A stretch of DNA of 64,000 nt from UBA1181 sp963626555 (GCA_963626555.1 CAVFXQ010000004.1:1-64000); one strand, 5' to 3'. Positions 1-7,780 are shown, numbered from the stretch's first letter. Notes: generated from the sequence alone by a model not told the origin. A program made the numbers and translations.

Positions 1-323
1 AACTGATGATGGCGTCCGCCTCCGCAGACCTCCGCCGCCAGATGGATGTCGAGGAAGAGTTCTTTTCCGAAATTGACACCCGAGACGCTAAATTGAAAGC
101 GTTGGGAAAGAAGGTGGATGAGCAGAAACAAGCGTTGGAGCTAAAAGACAAAAAGTTAGACGAGCAAAGTCAGAAATTGAACGAGCAGAATCAAAAATTG
201 AACGAGCAGAATCAAATGATTCGCTCCATGGCGCAATCGATGCAACAGGCAGGAATGTCGGTCGAGGAGATTGCGAAAGTTATGAAAGTGAATGTGGAGC
301 AGTTAAAGACAAACTTGCCATAG
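1..323 (+). CDS. C-terminal part of a probable Rpn / PD-(D/E)XK transposase-like nuclease (5' end outside window)
   Basis: The reading frame is open to the left edge, so the ATG codons at 6 and 9 are probably internal. What remains is a charged start with the segment LRRQMDVEEEFF, a long coiled coil of heptads rich in K/Q/E/L/N, and a short C-terminal helix pair containing SVEEIAKVMKV. Such a tail (acidic linker, coiled coil, then a small helix-turn-helix-like end) is typical of Bacteroidota Rpn-family recombination-promoting nucleases. The catalytic domain would lie upstream and cannot be checked here. The segment is GC-rich compared with the AAA+ gene cluster that follows. Confidence 0.5.
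   Translation, partial: LMMASASADLRRQMDVEEEFFSEIDTRDAKLKALGKKVDEQKQALELKDKKLDEQSQKLNEQNQKLNEQNQMIRSMAQSMQQAGMSVEEIAKVMKVNVEQLKTNLP
174..215 (+). repeat. Two tandem 21-bp units encoding coiled-coil heptads
   Basis: Two identical 21-bp units (174-194 and 195-215) lie in frame within the coiled coil, each coding for one KLNEQNQ heptad. In-frame 21-bp units let the coiled coil lengthen or shorten without a frameshift. Confidence 0.8.
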
Positions 324-348
324 GACCCGCCCTTGGGGGGACGGGTCC
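323..348. terminator. Hairpin between two convergent genes
   Basis: Arms GGACCCG (323-329) and CGGGTCC (342-348) form a GC-rich stem around a loop that can itself pair through CCC/GGG. It starts at the stop codon of the left gene and lies just past the stop of the minus-strand gene at 359. No clear T-run follows on either side, so it may be a bidirectional but weak terminator. Confidence 0.5.
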
Positions 349-358
349 CCACCCCTTG

Positions 359-1237
359 TTAAAGATCCTGGACCAAACGGACGGACCTACCGTAGTCCCG
401 ATTGGTGCCGTAGTTCGAAAGCACGCCCGTAGAGTTGAAGCGGAACACGTAAGCGTTGTACGAGCCGTTAGCAGAAGACGACCAATAGTAGCCGTACGAA
501 CCAACATTGTACATCGACGTTCCACCTCGGCCGCCACCGCAAGGAAGCGCCACAACGCCCACATCTTCGAGTCTCTTGAATTCCTCTGCTGTATAATAAT
601 TGACATCATACTGTTTACATTCAAATGTTGAATTGTTTATCTGTACCACCTTCATACCAGAAGGTGCGACAAATCTTTCAGGCAACAATAGAAAGCACAA
701 CATACCTGCTACTTTTCCCATCGTCCAAGCATTATTATTGAAAAGGTACTGCCACTCATTCGCAGTTAACGTTCTCCAAAGTCCCGGTTTGTTGCCACCA
801 TTTGAGATAGCATTGTAAACTCCCCAATCTGCATTCTTACACACTCCTGTCAAGTCATTTGTTGAATTTTTACCAGGATAGTAATCAGAGCTATTCTGCG
901 ATGTTGACCACGGTTGGTAGGAGATAGCACCACTATTCCACCCACTAGTACCCCAACCGAAAAGGTCTATCCAACCCTCGTTTTTAATTTTTGATGAGCC
1001 AACCACCTCCCATTGGTTTTCGGCAAAGCGCCAAGTCCCTTGCAGCGTCAACTTGTCTGCGGTGTCATACACACCTATATTACGATTAAACTGCAAATTT
1101 CCCATTGAAAAATGAACTTTCCGTTGGTTTGAAACAGCAAAAGAACCACACAAAGTGCGATTCTGAACCTTCCTTTTCGTTGCATTTTCAAGTGGATTCT
1201 CCTTTTTCCACTTCTTTATAAACTCTTCTACCGTCAT
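359..1237 (-). CDS. C-type-lectin/FGE-like variable-domain protein without signal peptide
   Basis: This 292-residue protein has a short charged N-terminus (residues 1-28) and then a domain common in Bacteroidales, with the motifs WRFAENQW, GWIDLFGWGTSGW, WGVYNAISNGG and LWRTLTANEW. It ends in a Gly/Tyr/Ser/Asn-rich segment reading GYYWSSS, NAYVFRF and YGRSVRLV. That ending matches the ligand-binding end of the C-type-lectin/formylglycine-enzyme-like fold, which is the variable region in many diversity-generating retroelement (DGR) targets. No signal peptide is visible, unlike most secreted relatives, so a cytosolic role beside the AAA+ ATPase is likely. It is the last gene of a five-gene minus-strand unit, 6 nt after the ATPase. 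No reverse transcriptase or template repeat was recognised nearby. The last ~200 bp are much more GC-rich than the rest of the gene. Confidence 0.7.
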   Translation of the reverse strand: MTVEEFIKKWKKENPLENATKRKVQNRTLCGSFAVSNQRKVHFSMGNLQFNRNIGVYDTADKLTLQGTWRFAENQWEVVGSSKIKNEGWIDLFGWGTSGWNSGAISYQPWSTSQNSSDYYPGKNSTNDLTGVCKNADWGVYNAISNGGNKPGLWRTLTANEWQYLFNNNAWTMGKVAGMLCFLLLPERFVAPSGMKVVQINNSTFECKQYDVNYYTAEEFKRLEDVGVVALPCGGGRGGTSMYNVGSYGYYWSSSANGSYNAYVFRFNSTGVLSNYGTNRDYGRSVRLVQDL

Positions 1238-1243
1238 GTTCTT

Positions 1244-2800
1244 TTATTTCTCGTTTGTTTTAGATTTTTCTCTTACTTCTCCAGTATTCGCATCTTTAAA
1301 ACTACTGTTTTCTACTTCCTTACGCATGTCTTCTATCTGGTCGTGACAAGTTTTACTGATGCTTTGAGTGTTTTTTATCACGTCCAACAAAACATCTTTT
1401 GTCATATTCTTTTTGCCGTCAATGAAGCACTCCTCCACAGCCTCATTGACTACAGATTCAATATCCGCACCACTATAGCCATCGGTTTTCTTCACCACCT
1501 CACTAAAATCCTTAATTTTTCCATCCTGCTTATGCTTCTTCAAGTGGATTTTGAAGATTTCTTCACGCTCCTTTCCCTTCGGAAGGTCAACATAGAAAAT
1601 CTCATCAAAACGACCTTTACGTTTCAATTCTGGTGGCAAATGGCTAGCACTGTTAGCCGTAGCCACCACGTAGACACTACTTGTTTTCTCCTGCATCCAA
1701 GAGAGGAAATAACCGAACATACGGCGCAAGAGTCCGCTATCCGAAGCTCCTGAGCCGTCTGCACCCGAAAATGCTTTCTCTATCTCATCAATCCAAAGCA
1801 CACACGGAGCTGCTGCCTCAGCAATCTTGATGGCGGCACGCATACGTTCCTCACTCTCGCCCACATATTTCCCCATCAAGCTTCCCATATCAAACTTCAG
1901 CAATGGAGCATTCAACTTCTGAGCAGCCACCTTAGCACATAGAGATTTTCCACACCCCGGCATACCAAGCAAAAAGACCCCTTTGGGAGTATCCACGCCA
2001 AACTCGTGTGCCTTGCCCAAATCATCAAAGACTTTCTTTTTGCGGTCAAGATATTTGATTAATTCCTGCAATCCACCGATTTTTGCATCTTTATCAACAT
2101 CCACCAAATCAAGTAAACCAGACTTCTTTACAATGGATTTTTTCTGATCAAGTAGCATCTCCTCGTCTTCATCATCCAACTTTCCATCTCGGCTCAACGC
2201 TATATCCAACATTCTGTCTACTTGAAAGAAAGAAAGACCTTTCAGCGACGGCATCAACTTACTACGCAACGCACCACTAAGATTCTTTTTGTCGTTACCG
2301 TTCACCTCATAATGTTCGTCTATCAAAGCATTGATTTCATCATCGTTAGGCAACGGAATCTCCACATACGATACAAACTCTTTCAATTCTTTAGGTACAC
2401 AGATAACCGAAGATACAATGATAACCGTAGTGTTAAAGTTATCGTCATACAATTTTCTTGTGGCAATCAATTGGAGAATATTCTTTATTTCGGGAAGTTC
2501 AATAAAATCCTGAATCTCACGAAGAACAATGTAACGCAAACGCTTTAAGTCGTTTGAGTATTCATTTTGCAAAAACTCATGCAACGACTGCTGCACAGAA
2601 CCGAACTTCCCCTTACCAAAGAAACCAGTACATCCCATACCTGGGTTCCATTCGGAAACTTCTTGCTCCAAGACATTATTTTTGTCAATTATATATGCGA
2701 TATATGCGTCTGCACGCATAAAATCATACTCATTTATGTAGATAATCGGTGCATTAACATCCACCAATTTCTGAAATTGTGATATAACTTTCTCGTTCAT
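1244..2800 (-). CDS. Ycf46-like AAA+ ATPase
   Basis: This 518-residue protein has a degenerate N-terminal AAA-like half (about 1-230, without a Walker A) followed by a full AAA+ module. That module has Walker A GMPGCGKS (279-286), Walker B VLWIDEIEKAF (334-344), a sensor segment VYVVATAN (376-383), an Arg-finger region KGRFDE (395-400), and a C-terminal helical lid with YSGADIESVV. This two-half plan is that of the Ycf46/SpoVK group, whose cellular role is poorly defined. The genes around it code for a helical-repeat protein upstream (4 nt gap) and a variable lectin-like protein downstream (6 nt gap), so it probably remodels or signals through them; this is inference. The C-terminal tail is highly charged. 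Confidence 0.85.
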   Translation of the reverse strand: MNEKVISQFQKLVDVNAPIIYINEYDFMRADAYIAYIIDKNNVLEQEVSEWNPGMGCTGFFGKGKFGSVQQSLHEFLQNEYSNDLKRLRYIVLREIQDFIELPEIKNILQLIATRKLYDDNFNTTVIIVSSVICVPKELKEFVSYVEIPLPNDDEINALIDEHYEVNGNDKKNLSGALRSKLMPSLKGLSFFQVDRMLDIALSRDGKLDDEDEEMLLDQKKSIVKKSGLLDLVDVDKDAKIGGLQELIKYLDRKKKVFDDLGKAHEFGVDTPKGVFLLGMPGCGKSLCAKVAAQKLNAPLLKFDMGSLMGKYVGESEERMRAAIKIAEAAAPCVLWIDEIEKAFSGADGSGASDSGLLRRMFGYFLSWMQEKTSSVYVVATANSASHLPPELKRKGRFDEIFYVDLPKGKEREEIFKIHLKKHKQDGKIKDFSEVVKKTDGYSGADIESVVNEAVEECFIDGKKNMTKDVLLDVIKNTQSISKTCHDQIEDMRKEVENSSFKDANTGEVREKSKTNEK

Positions 2801-2804
2801 CGCA

Positions 2805-3938
2805 TTATTGTTTTTTCAGACAAATTAAGGCTCCTACTGAAGAATCCTTTTTCAAATAATCTACGGCTGACTGATATTTCAAGTTCGCAGCAAACTGCAT
2901 GCACTCGCCGCCAACCTTGGAGTTATTTTTTCCTTTGAATTTTTCTAATAACAACCGAGCAATGACAAAAGCGTATTGTGCCTCCTGCTTCTTCCAAAAC
3001 ATATCAGATACAACATCAAAAAATTGATTACAATCCACCCAGTCAGAATGCTCACTCCACAATTCAATGCACCTTTTAAAATCAGATTCCGCTCCGCTCT
3101 CCTTCAATGACTTCAGACAATAGTCAAACCATAGTCCGAAATTTTTCTTCGTTGGATAATGATCATACAGAAATTTACACCCATCGGCACCTTGTGCAAT
3201 CATCTCCTTTTGTGGTCCATCCTTGGCAAGATAGTCAATCGCTGGCTTATAGTTCAATTCAACCGCTTTCTTCAAACAAGAAATACCCACCTGCTGATTT
3301 TCACCTTTTGTCAGTTTTTCAATCAACAATTTGGCTACTACAAACAGGTGTTCAACCTTTTTCTCTTTCCAATATAAATCGGAGGCGACATCAAACACCT
3401 GAGTACACTCTACCCAATCTGAATGTTTTTCATAAAGCGACAAACAACAATCCGTATCCCCTTCTGACTTACACAATTCAAAATATTTGCTGACAGTCTG
3501 TTTCGTAGGATGATCTTCATAGACTTTCTTGCAATCTTTTGCATTCTTGCAGAGATACTCTAATAAATACTTCAGATTATTGTCATTTTCTGAAGAATAT
3601 TTTCTCCACCATATTTTAAGGACATCGTGCAGATTGCAGACCTCTATTCCTTCAAAATCTGGTTTGAAAAAAACAGTTAATAAGTCAAGATAAGTCTCAT
3701 CCGTCAACTCTATCTTCTCCGAGTTTTTCTCCGAAATTCGTTTGAAATCAATAGAAAGTTCAGTCTCTTCTTTTCGCTCCAACCACTTGTTCATACGGCT
3801 ATCCGTCTTTCCGAGCAATGGAAGAAAATCCTTTGCTTGAAAATTCCTTCGAAGCGTATCTATATCTGCGCACTCCACCCCACCAACATTGATACTGATG
3901 GCGACAGGCTTCGCCTTTGTTCTGTATCTTAGTTTCAT
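2805..3938 (-). CDS. Helical-repeat protein with an LRRNF-type N-terminal domain and two long internal repeats
   Basis: This 377-residue protein has no recognised enzyme motifs. Residues ~13-55 form a small domain with LRRNFQAKDFLPLL followed by a MNKWLERK-type Trp motif, resembling the short N-terminal domains of many Bacteroidota multidomain conflict proteins (from memory, not a search). Two ~105-residue repeats follow, at about 137-240 and 255-365. Each contains xxDHxPTK, HSDWVxC, FDVxSDxxW, FVxAxLLxEK and an ending like AxDYLxKD. They look like TPR/Sel1-type helical hairpins and may bind partners. It lies 4 nt upstream of the AAA+ gene and 11 nt downstream of the 242-residue gene, so it is almost certainly cotranscribed with both. 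Confidence 0.7.
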   Translation of the reverse strand: MKLRYRTKAKPVAISINVGGVECADIDTLRRNFQAKDFLPLLGKTDSRMNKWLERKEETELSIDFKRISEKNSEKIELTDETYLDLLTVFFKPDFEGIEVCNLHDVLKIWWRKYSSENDNNLKYLLEYLCKNAKDCKKVYEDHPTKQTVSKYFELCKSEGDTDCCLSLYEKHSDWVECTQVFDVASDLYWKEKKVEHLFVVAKLLIEKLTKGENQQVGISCLKKAVELNYKPAIDYLAKDGPQKEMIAQGADGCKFLYDHYPTKKNFGLWFDYCLKSLKESGAESDFKRCIELWSEHSDWVDCNQFFDVVSDMFWKKQEAQYAFVIARLLLEKFKGKNNSKVGGECMQFAANLKYQSAVDYLKKDSSVGALICLKKQ

Positions 3939-3949
3939 AGCATATTATT

Positions 3950-4678
3950 TTATGCGAATGAAAATCCAGTAGCCATTTGACTTTCTGAGTGTGATTGCGC
4001 AAACTCCGCTATCTTTTCCACTCCTTTTCTCACCCAAACTCCTAATTTCGGACCAATCGTCTTGGTAGCAGCACGAATAATCGGTGCTGAGATGATGATG
4101 GCAGGTAAACATTGAGAGGCTATCCAAGTGTTAGCCACATCGCCTACTCCATTACAAAGAACGGCAACGGCTTTCTCTACCCGAACTCCTAACTTTGCAA
4201 TTTCTGACTCAACAACTACCTCAGAGGCCTCTAAACTTGTGAGTTTTCCACTGCCCACCTGAGTCTCTACTTTTAGTATCGTAAATGCCGTTTCTGCCTC
4301 CGAAGCAACTGCCTCCGAAAGAGTGGATTTTTTTGACGAAGACTCATTTGAATCAAACAACCCTAATTTAGCAACCGCTGCAATGGCAGCTGCTGCAAAT
4401 ATTTTCTTCATCTTACTCTCCGAGGCATCGCTGCTTTTCGTTTTCAAGGCACGGTCTAACGCATCATACGCTTTCTGTGACACTTTTGGTGACTCTTCAG
4501 AAACTAACGACTTTGACTGCACATTCACCGTTTGTCCAATTCTCAACGAGGCTGTTGCACGAACGTAGGCATCCACCCTCTTTGAAAAATAGTTACTTCC
4601 TTCAGACGTGTCTACCGTTTTGCTTTCCGTATAATTATTCCAATTTTTTAAGAGTACTTCTCTATTTCGCAATCTCAT
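3950..4678 (-). CDS. Uncharacterised protein, Ala/Ser/Val-rich with hydrophobic C-terminal helices
   Basis: This 242-residue protein is not recognised. The N-terminus is basic and polar, an Ala-rich helix (KKIFAAAAIAAVAKLGLF) sits near 91-108, and the C-terminal 75 residues contain hydrophobic or amphipathic helices around LPAIIISAPIIRAATKTIGP (191-210). No signal peptide or lipobox is seen. The hydrophobic stretches could insert in a membrane or pack as a helical bundle. The start overlaps the end of the preceding gene by 17 bp, suggesting translational coupling. It may be an effector or adaptor of the AAA+ unit, but nothing in the sequence proves this. Confidence 0.65.
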   Translation of the reverse strand: MRLRNREVLLKNWNNYTESKTVDTSEGSNYFSKRVDAYVRATASLRIGQTVNVQSKSLVSEESPKVSQKAYDALDRALKTKSSDASESKMKKIFAAAAIAAVAKLGLFDSNESSSKKSTLSEAVASEAETAFTILKVETQVGSGKLTSLEASEVVVESEIAKLGVRVEKAVAVLCNGVGDVANTWIASQCLPAIIISAPIIRAATKTIGPKLGVWVRKGVEKIAEFAQSHSESQMATGFSFA

Positions 4679-5093
4679 AATCTTTTTCCTTATTCGTTTG
4701 TCTATTGTGAGCCTTGTCCGTATTCATCCCCTCTTGACCTAAATCTTGCGCATTATCCAATAGTTCGTTGCCCATCAAATTCACAACATCATCAGCAAAT
4801 TTCTTTCTCTCCTCGGGTTTTAGATTTTCTGTTTCACTCTTGAACTTCCGCATAAACCACTCTTTTACTGTACGACCTTTCTTTTTTGACTCCCGAATCT
4901 CATTCAAATTCTCGGTATAGCCATCTATCAACTTCGCTGATTCCTTATAATCATCATACGCTTTCTGATACTCCTCTTGCGACAACCCCATCTCCTTATA
5001 CACCTCTGCTACCACTTCATCCACATCCTTGTCAGGATTATCCTCTACTCGCTCTAATATCAATGCGAGGATCTCTTCTTGAGTCTTCACCAT
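4662..5093 (-). CDS. Uncharacterised acidic/charged helical protein, first gene of the AAA+ unit
   Basis: This 143-residue protein is predicted to be soluble and largely helical, rich in Glu, Lys and Asp, with no recognised domain. The first 50 residues (LALILERVEDNPDKDVDEVV, then EMGLSQEEYQKAY) look like a small helical bundle, and the C-terminus is polar. It is the first gene of the five-gene minus-strand unit, about 80 nt behind a promoter-like TACCTTTG box. It overlaps the next gene by 17 bp. Possible roles are adaptor, antitoxin-like inhibitor or structural partner of the 242-residue protein, none supported by a motif. Confidence 0.65.
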   Translation of the reverse strand: MVKTQEEILALILERVEDNPDKDVDEVVAEVYKEMGLSQEEYQKAYDDYKESAKLIDGYTENLNEIRESKKKGRTVKEWFMRKFKSETENLKPEERKKFADDVVNLMGNELLDNAQDLGQEGMNTDKAHNRQTNKEKDYEIAK

Positions 5094-5174
5094 ATTTTTC
5101 TACTTGTTTGTTATTTGTTTTGTTTTATCTTACAAAAGACCATCTCTAACAACAGACCATCTTAACGTGTCTTC

Positions 5175-5182
5175 CAAAGGTA
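5175..5182 (-). promoter_or_regulatory. -7 box of the AAA+ unit promoter
   Basis: On the minus strand the sequence is TACCTTTG, a full match to the Bacteroidota -7 consensus TAnnTTTG, with the start codon about 80 nt downstream at 5093. No TTG is seen at the -33 distance; that place is taken by a run of G. Confidence 0.55.
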
Positions 5183-5198
5183 TATAGAAAACATTTTA

Positions 5199-5207
5199 CC
5201 CCCCCCC
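5199..5207. repeat. Homopolymer tract of nine C (nine G on the minus strand)
   Basis: Nine consecutive C bases lie 16 nt upstream of the TACCTTTG box on the minus strand, within or beside the -33 region. Tracts of this length are prone to slippage and could vary promoter strength. Confidence 0.9.
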
Positions 5208-5403
5208 GATTAACATTCTTTAACATTAATTCGAGTAAAATAAATCCTTCAACTTTCGCAGCATCTATCTGTGAAGTTCATCAATTACATAATTATAGAA
5301 CCTTATTATTTTTTAAAACAAGCAAAAACCGCAATCATTTTGTAATATCTAACAAAACAATATCGCTACAAGTAAAATTTTGAGTTTTTTCAAACTGTTG
5401 ATT

Positions 5404-5433
5404 TTGAATTTTTCGTCCATACTGCTAATATTG
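5404..5433 (+). promoter_or_regulatory. Promoter facing two tiny ORFs
   Basis: A TTG at 5404-5406 and TAATATTG at 5426-5433 are separated by 19 nt, close to the Bacteroidota -33/-7 arrangement (one mismatch in the -7 box). The start would fall near 5440, about 50 nt upstream of the first small ORF. Confidence 0.5.
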
Positions 5434-5491
5434 CAGTGTAAGCCTAACGAAAGGGTTACAAAACTGAGTATTAACTAAAAAAATAAAATTT

Positions 5492-5569
5492 ATGTTAACA
5501 GCAATCATCACATTCATCTGTTATTCAATCTTTTACCACATTTGGAAAGCCATAACAAGTGGTTCTTAA
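5492..5569 (+). CDS. Possible 25-residue hydrophobic peptide
   Basis: The small ORF starts MLTAIITFICYSIF and ends ITSGS. It has one hydrophobic helix long enough to span or associate with a membrane. It lies about 55 nt downstream of a promoter-like pair in an otherwise gene-free stretch. The ending (SGS) and the Ile-rich start resemble the second small ORF at 5649. It could be a small membrane peptide, a type I toxin-like peptide or chance. No family is recognised. Confidence 0.3.
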   Translation: MLTAIITFICYSIFYHIWKAITSGS

Positions 5570-5648
5570 TTGGGCATAACTCAGAAAGCGAAAAAAAATA
5601 AAGTTTGTTGAAAGCAAACAAGTATAAATCTTTAAATTCATTCACAGT

Positions 5649-5705
5649 ATGGTGTCACTTATCATTTACATTATCATCTCCATTCTTTGCGGTGAGGGAT
5701 CTTAA
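5649..5705 (+). CDS. Possible 18-residue hydrophobic peptide
   Basis: The ORF reads MVSLIIYIIISILCGEGS and then stops. It is hydrophobic over its whole length and ends in GS like the neighbour at 5492. It lies just upstream of a strong hairpin at 5742-5777 that could end the same transcript. With 18 codons, coding status cannot be judged from sequence alone. Confidence 0.25.
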   Translation: MVSLIIYIIISILCGEGS

Positions 5706-5741
5706 ACAATTTACAAAAAGCATTCAAACATGCTATTATGA

Positions 5742-5777
5742 AAAGAAAAGCCTCTGACTAGGCCAGGGCTTTTCTTT
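5742..5777. terminator. Bidirectional intrinsic terminator, ispG / small-ORF transcript
   Basis: Left arm AAAGAAAAGCC plus CTG (5742-5756, one bulged T) pairs with CAG plus GGCTTTTCTTT (5764-5777). The stem is flanked by A-rich and T-rich sequence on both sides, so it can serve ispG on the minus strand and the small ORFs on the plus strand. Confidence 0.75.
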
Positions 5778-5815
5778 AAAAAAATTATTCTTTGTGAATT
5801 AGACAAGATTTCTTT

Positions 5816-7663
5816 CTACGCAGGCTCCACCCAGTCACCATTGTCCTTTATCAACTGAACCAAACGCTCCACTGCATCTTCTTCTGGAATATTATGTTCC
5901 ACTGGTGTTTGTCCTTTGTAGAGGGTCACTTTTCCTCGTCCCGCTCCTACATAGCCATAGTCGGCATCCGCCATTTCACCAGGACCATTGACAATGCAAC
6001 CCATCACACCTATCTTCAAACCTTTTAAATGAATTGTACGCTCCTTGATCTTCGCAATGGTCTTCTCCAAATTAAAAAGGGTTCGTCCGCAACTTGGACA
6101 TGAAATGTACTCTGTTTTCGAGAATCTTGTCCTTGCACCTTGTAAAATAGCAAACATCAACGACGTCACTTCCTTTTGATCTATCTGAGGTGCTTCAATC
6201 CAAATTCCATCTGCCAATCCATCTATGAAAAATTGACCAAAGTCTGCTGCCGCTTTAATGCGCAACTCCTCTAAATCACTTTCCTCGTCATAGCGACGAC
6301 GAATAATGACAGGGTTTTTCAATCCTAAATCCATCATTTTATGAATGAACTCCCGCTGCCCATTGATACCATCTCGTTTATTGGGGTATCCATAAGCATC
6401 CAAAACGATGATGGTATGCTCATCTAAGAATGACAAATCATGTATTTCATGCAAATCGTGAATAGTTGCGATTGCAAATTTCACACGATCTTTATAGTCA
6501 CCAAAGAGAATAGGAATGGTCGCTATCGGCACGACAGGGCAAGCATTTCCATCGCGTGTCAACATTCCATTTTTATCAAGGGAATAATCGGCAGGCGTTC
6601 CTTCCTGGTTGGCTATCACCACGGGGACATGGTCGCCACCGATAATTTCGACTGCTCTCGTATTTCTTCTTTTATATGAATATGGGCTAAAGAATCTGGA
6701 TGTTTTAAAAATCTTCTCATCCGGATTGGTACGCACACCCGCCGTGGAAGTAATGTAGTCAACCAATTTTCGTGCCACTGGAATTTCATTTTCAGGTGCT
6801 TCACTAAGAGAGACGCGGATAGTGTCTCCGATTCCGTCTTGCAACAAAGCGCCAATTCCCAAAGCAGATTTCACTCTTCCATCCTCGCCATCTCCTGCCT
6901 CTGTAACGCCCAAATGAAGCGGAAACTTCATGTTTTCCTTCTTCATCGTATCTACCAACAAACGAACAGTCTCCACCATAATCACCGTGTTCGATGCTTT
7001 TATTGATATGACGATAGCATAGAAATTATATGCCACGCAGAGCCTCAAAAACTCCATACACGACTCCACCATTCCCTGTGGCGTGTCTCCATATTTTGAA
7101 AGGATTCTATCAGACAATGATCCATGATTCACGCCAATACGAATAGCCGTTCCATGTTCCTTGCAAATATCTAACAGAGGATAGAGTTTCTCTTTGATTT
7201 TCTCAATTTCCTGCTGATACTCTTCCTTGGTATAATCAAATCGTTGTTGTGTATGTACTCTATCAACAAAATTTCCAGGGTTGATACGCACCTTCTCAAC
7301 GTATTGCGCCGCTGTGAAAGCAGCCTGCGGATTAAAATGAATGTCTGCCACCAAAGGCACTTTTGAACCTTGCCGATTCAACTCCTCACGTATATTTTTG
7401 AGATTGGTAGCCTCCTTTACTCCTTGCGCAGTAAATCTCACCAACTCCCCTCCTGCGTCCTCAATACGTAATGCTTGTGCCACACTTCCTTCCGTGTCAT
7501 TGGTGTCTGTGTTTGCCATCGACTGTATTCTAATGGGATTATCCCCACCAATACCAATTCGTCCAACCTCAACAGGAATAGTGTTTCTTCGATTGTATAA
7601 GAACAACGCAGAGGTTTCATCCTCTAACTGATAATTTCCTATTTTTATCACATTTTTCTTCAT
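5816..7663 (-). CDS. ispG: 4-hydroxy-3-methylbut-2-en-1-yl diphosphate synthase (IspG/GcpE), long form
   Basis: This enzyme reduces and opens methylerythritol cyclodiphosphate to HMBPP in the MEP isoprenoid pathway, using a 4Fe-4S cluster. The 615-residue protein begins with the IspG barrel (IRIQSMANTDT near residue 45, VPLVADIHFNP, then KVRINPGNF). A large central insertion (about 300-500), typical of Bacteroidota, Chlamydiae and plants, follows. The C-terminal cluster domain carries CPSCGRT and GCIVNGPGE, which supply the three Cys ligands and the catalytic Glu. It is monocistronic, with a consensus promoter at 7686-7715 and a terminator at 5742-5777. Nothing appears to be missing. Confidence 0.97.
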   Translation of the reverse strand: MKKNVIKIGNYQLEDETSALFLYNRRNTIPVEVGRIGIGGDNPIRIQSMANTDTNDTEGSVAQALRIEDAGGELVRFTAQGVKEATNLKNIREELNRQGSKVPLVADIHFNPQAAFTAAQYVEKVRINPGNFVDRVHTQQRFDYTKEEYQQEIEKIKEKLYPLLDICKEHGTAIRIGVNHGSLSDRILSKYGDTPQGMVESCMEFLRLCVAYNFYAIVISIKASNTVIMVETVRLLVDTMKKENMKFPLHLGVTEAGDGEDGRVKSALGIGALLQDGIGDTIRVSLSEAPENEIPVARKLVDYITSTAGVRTNPDEKIFKTSRFFSPYSYKRRNTRAVEIIGGDHVPVVIANQEGTPADYSLDKNGMLTRDGNACPVVPIATIPILFGDYKDRVKFAIATIHDLHEIHDLSFLDEHTIIVLDAYGYPNKRDGINGQREFIHKMMDLGLKNPVIIRRRYDEESDLEELRIKAAADFGQFFIDGLADGIWIEAPQIDQKEVTSLMFAILQGARTRFSKTEYISCPSCGRTLFNLEKTIAKIKERTIHLKGLKIGVMGCIVNGPGEMADADYGYVGAGRGKVTLYKGQTPVEHNIPEEDAVERLVQLIKDNGDWVEPA

Positions 7664-7685
7664 AATCTATCTATTAGCGCATAAG

Positions 7686-7715
7686 CAAAGTTAATGCTTA
7701 ATCAATCATTTACAA
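7686..7715 (-). promoter_or_regulatory. ispG promoter
   Basis: On the minus strand a TTG (7715-7713), a 19-nt spacer and TAACTTTG (7693-7686) match the Bacteroidota -33/-7 pattern exactly. Transcription should begin near 7680, giving a leader of about 15 to 20 nt. Confidence 0.8.
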
Positions 7716-7724
7716 AGAAAAAAG

Positions 7725-7749
7725 AAGGCTGACCGTAAAGGCCAACCTT
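7725..7749 (-). terminator. secDF terminator
   Basis: Arms 7725-7734 and 7740-7749 form a 10-bp stem with two G-T wobbles around a 5-nt loop. On the minus strand it is followed by a T-rich run (TTCTTTTTTC). It lies 31 nt past the secDF stop codon. Confidence 0.8.
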
Positions 7750-7780
7750 CCTTCATTAAAAACGATTATGGAAAATAAAA

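Noticed and set aside
359..1237. Complete diversity-generating retroelement
   Set aside because: No reverse transcriptase, accessory protein or template repeat is seen in the window; only the target-like end resembles a DGR variable region.
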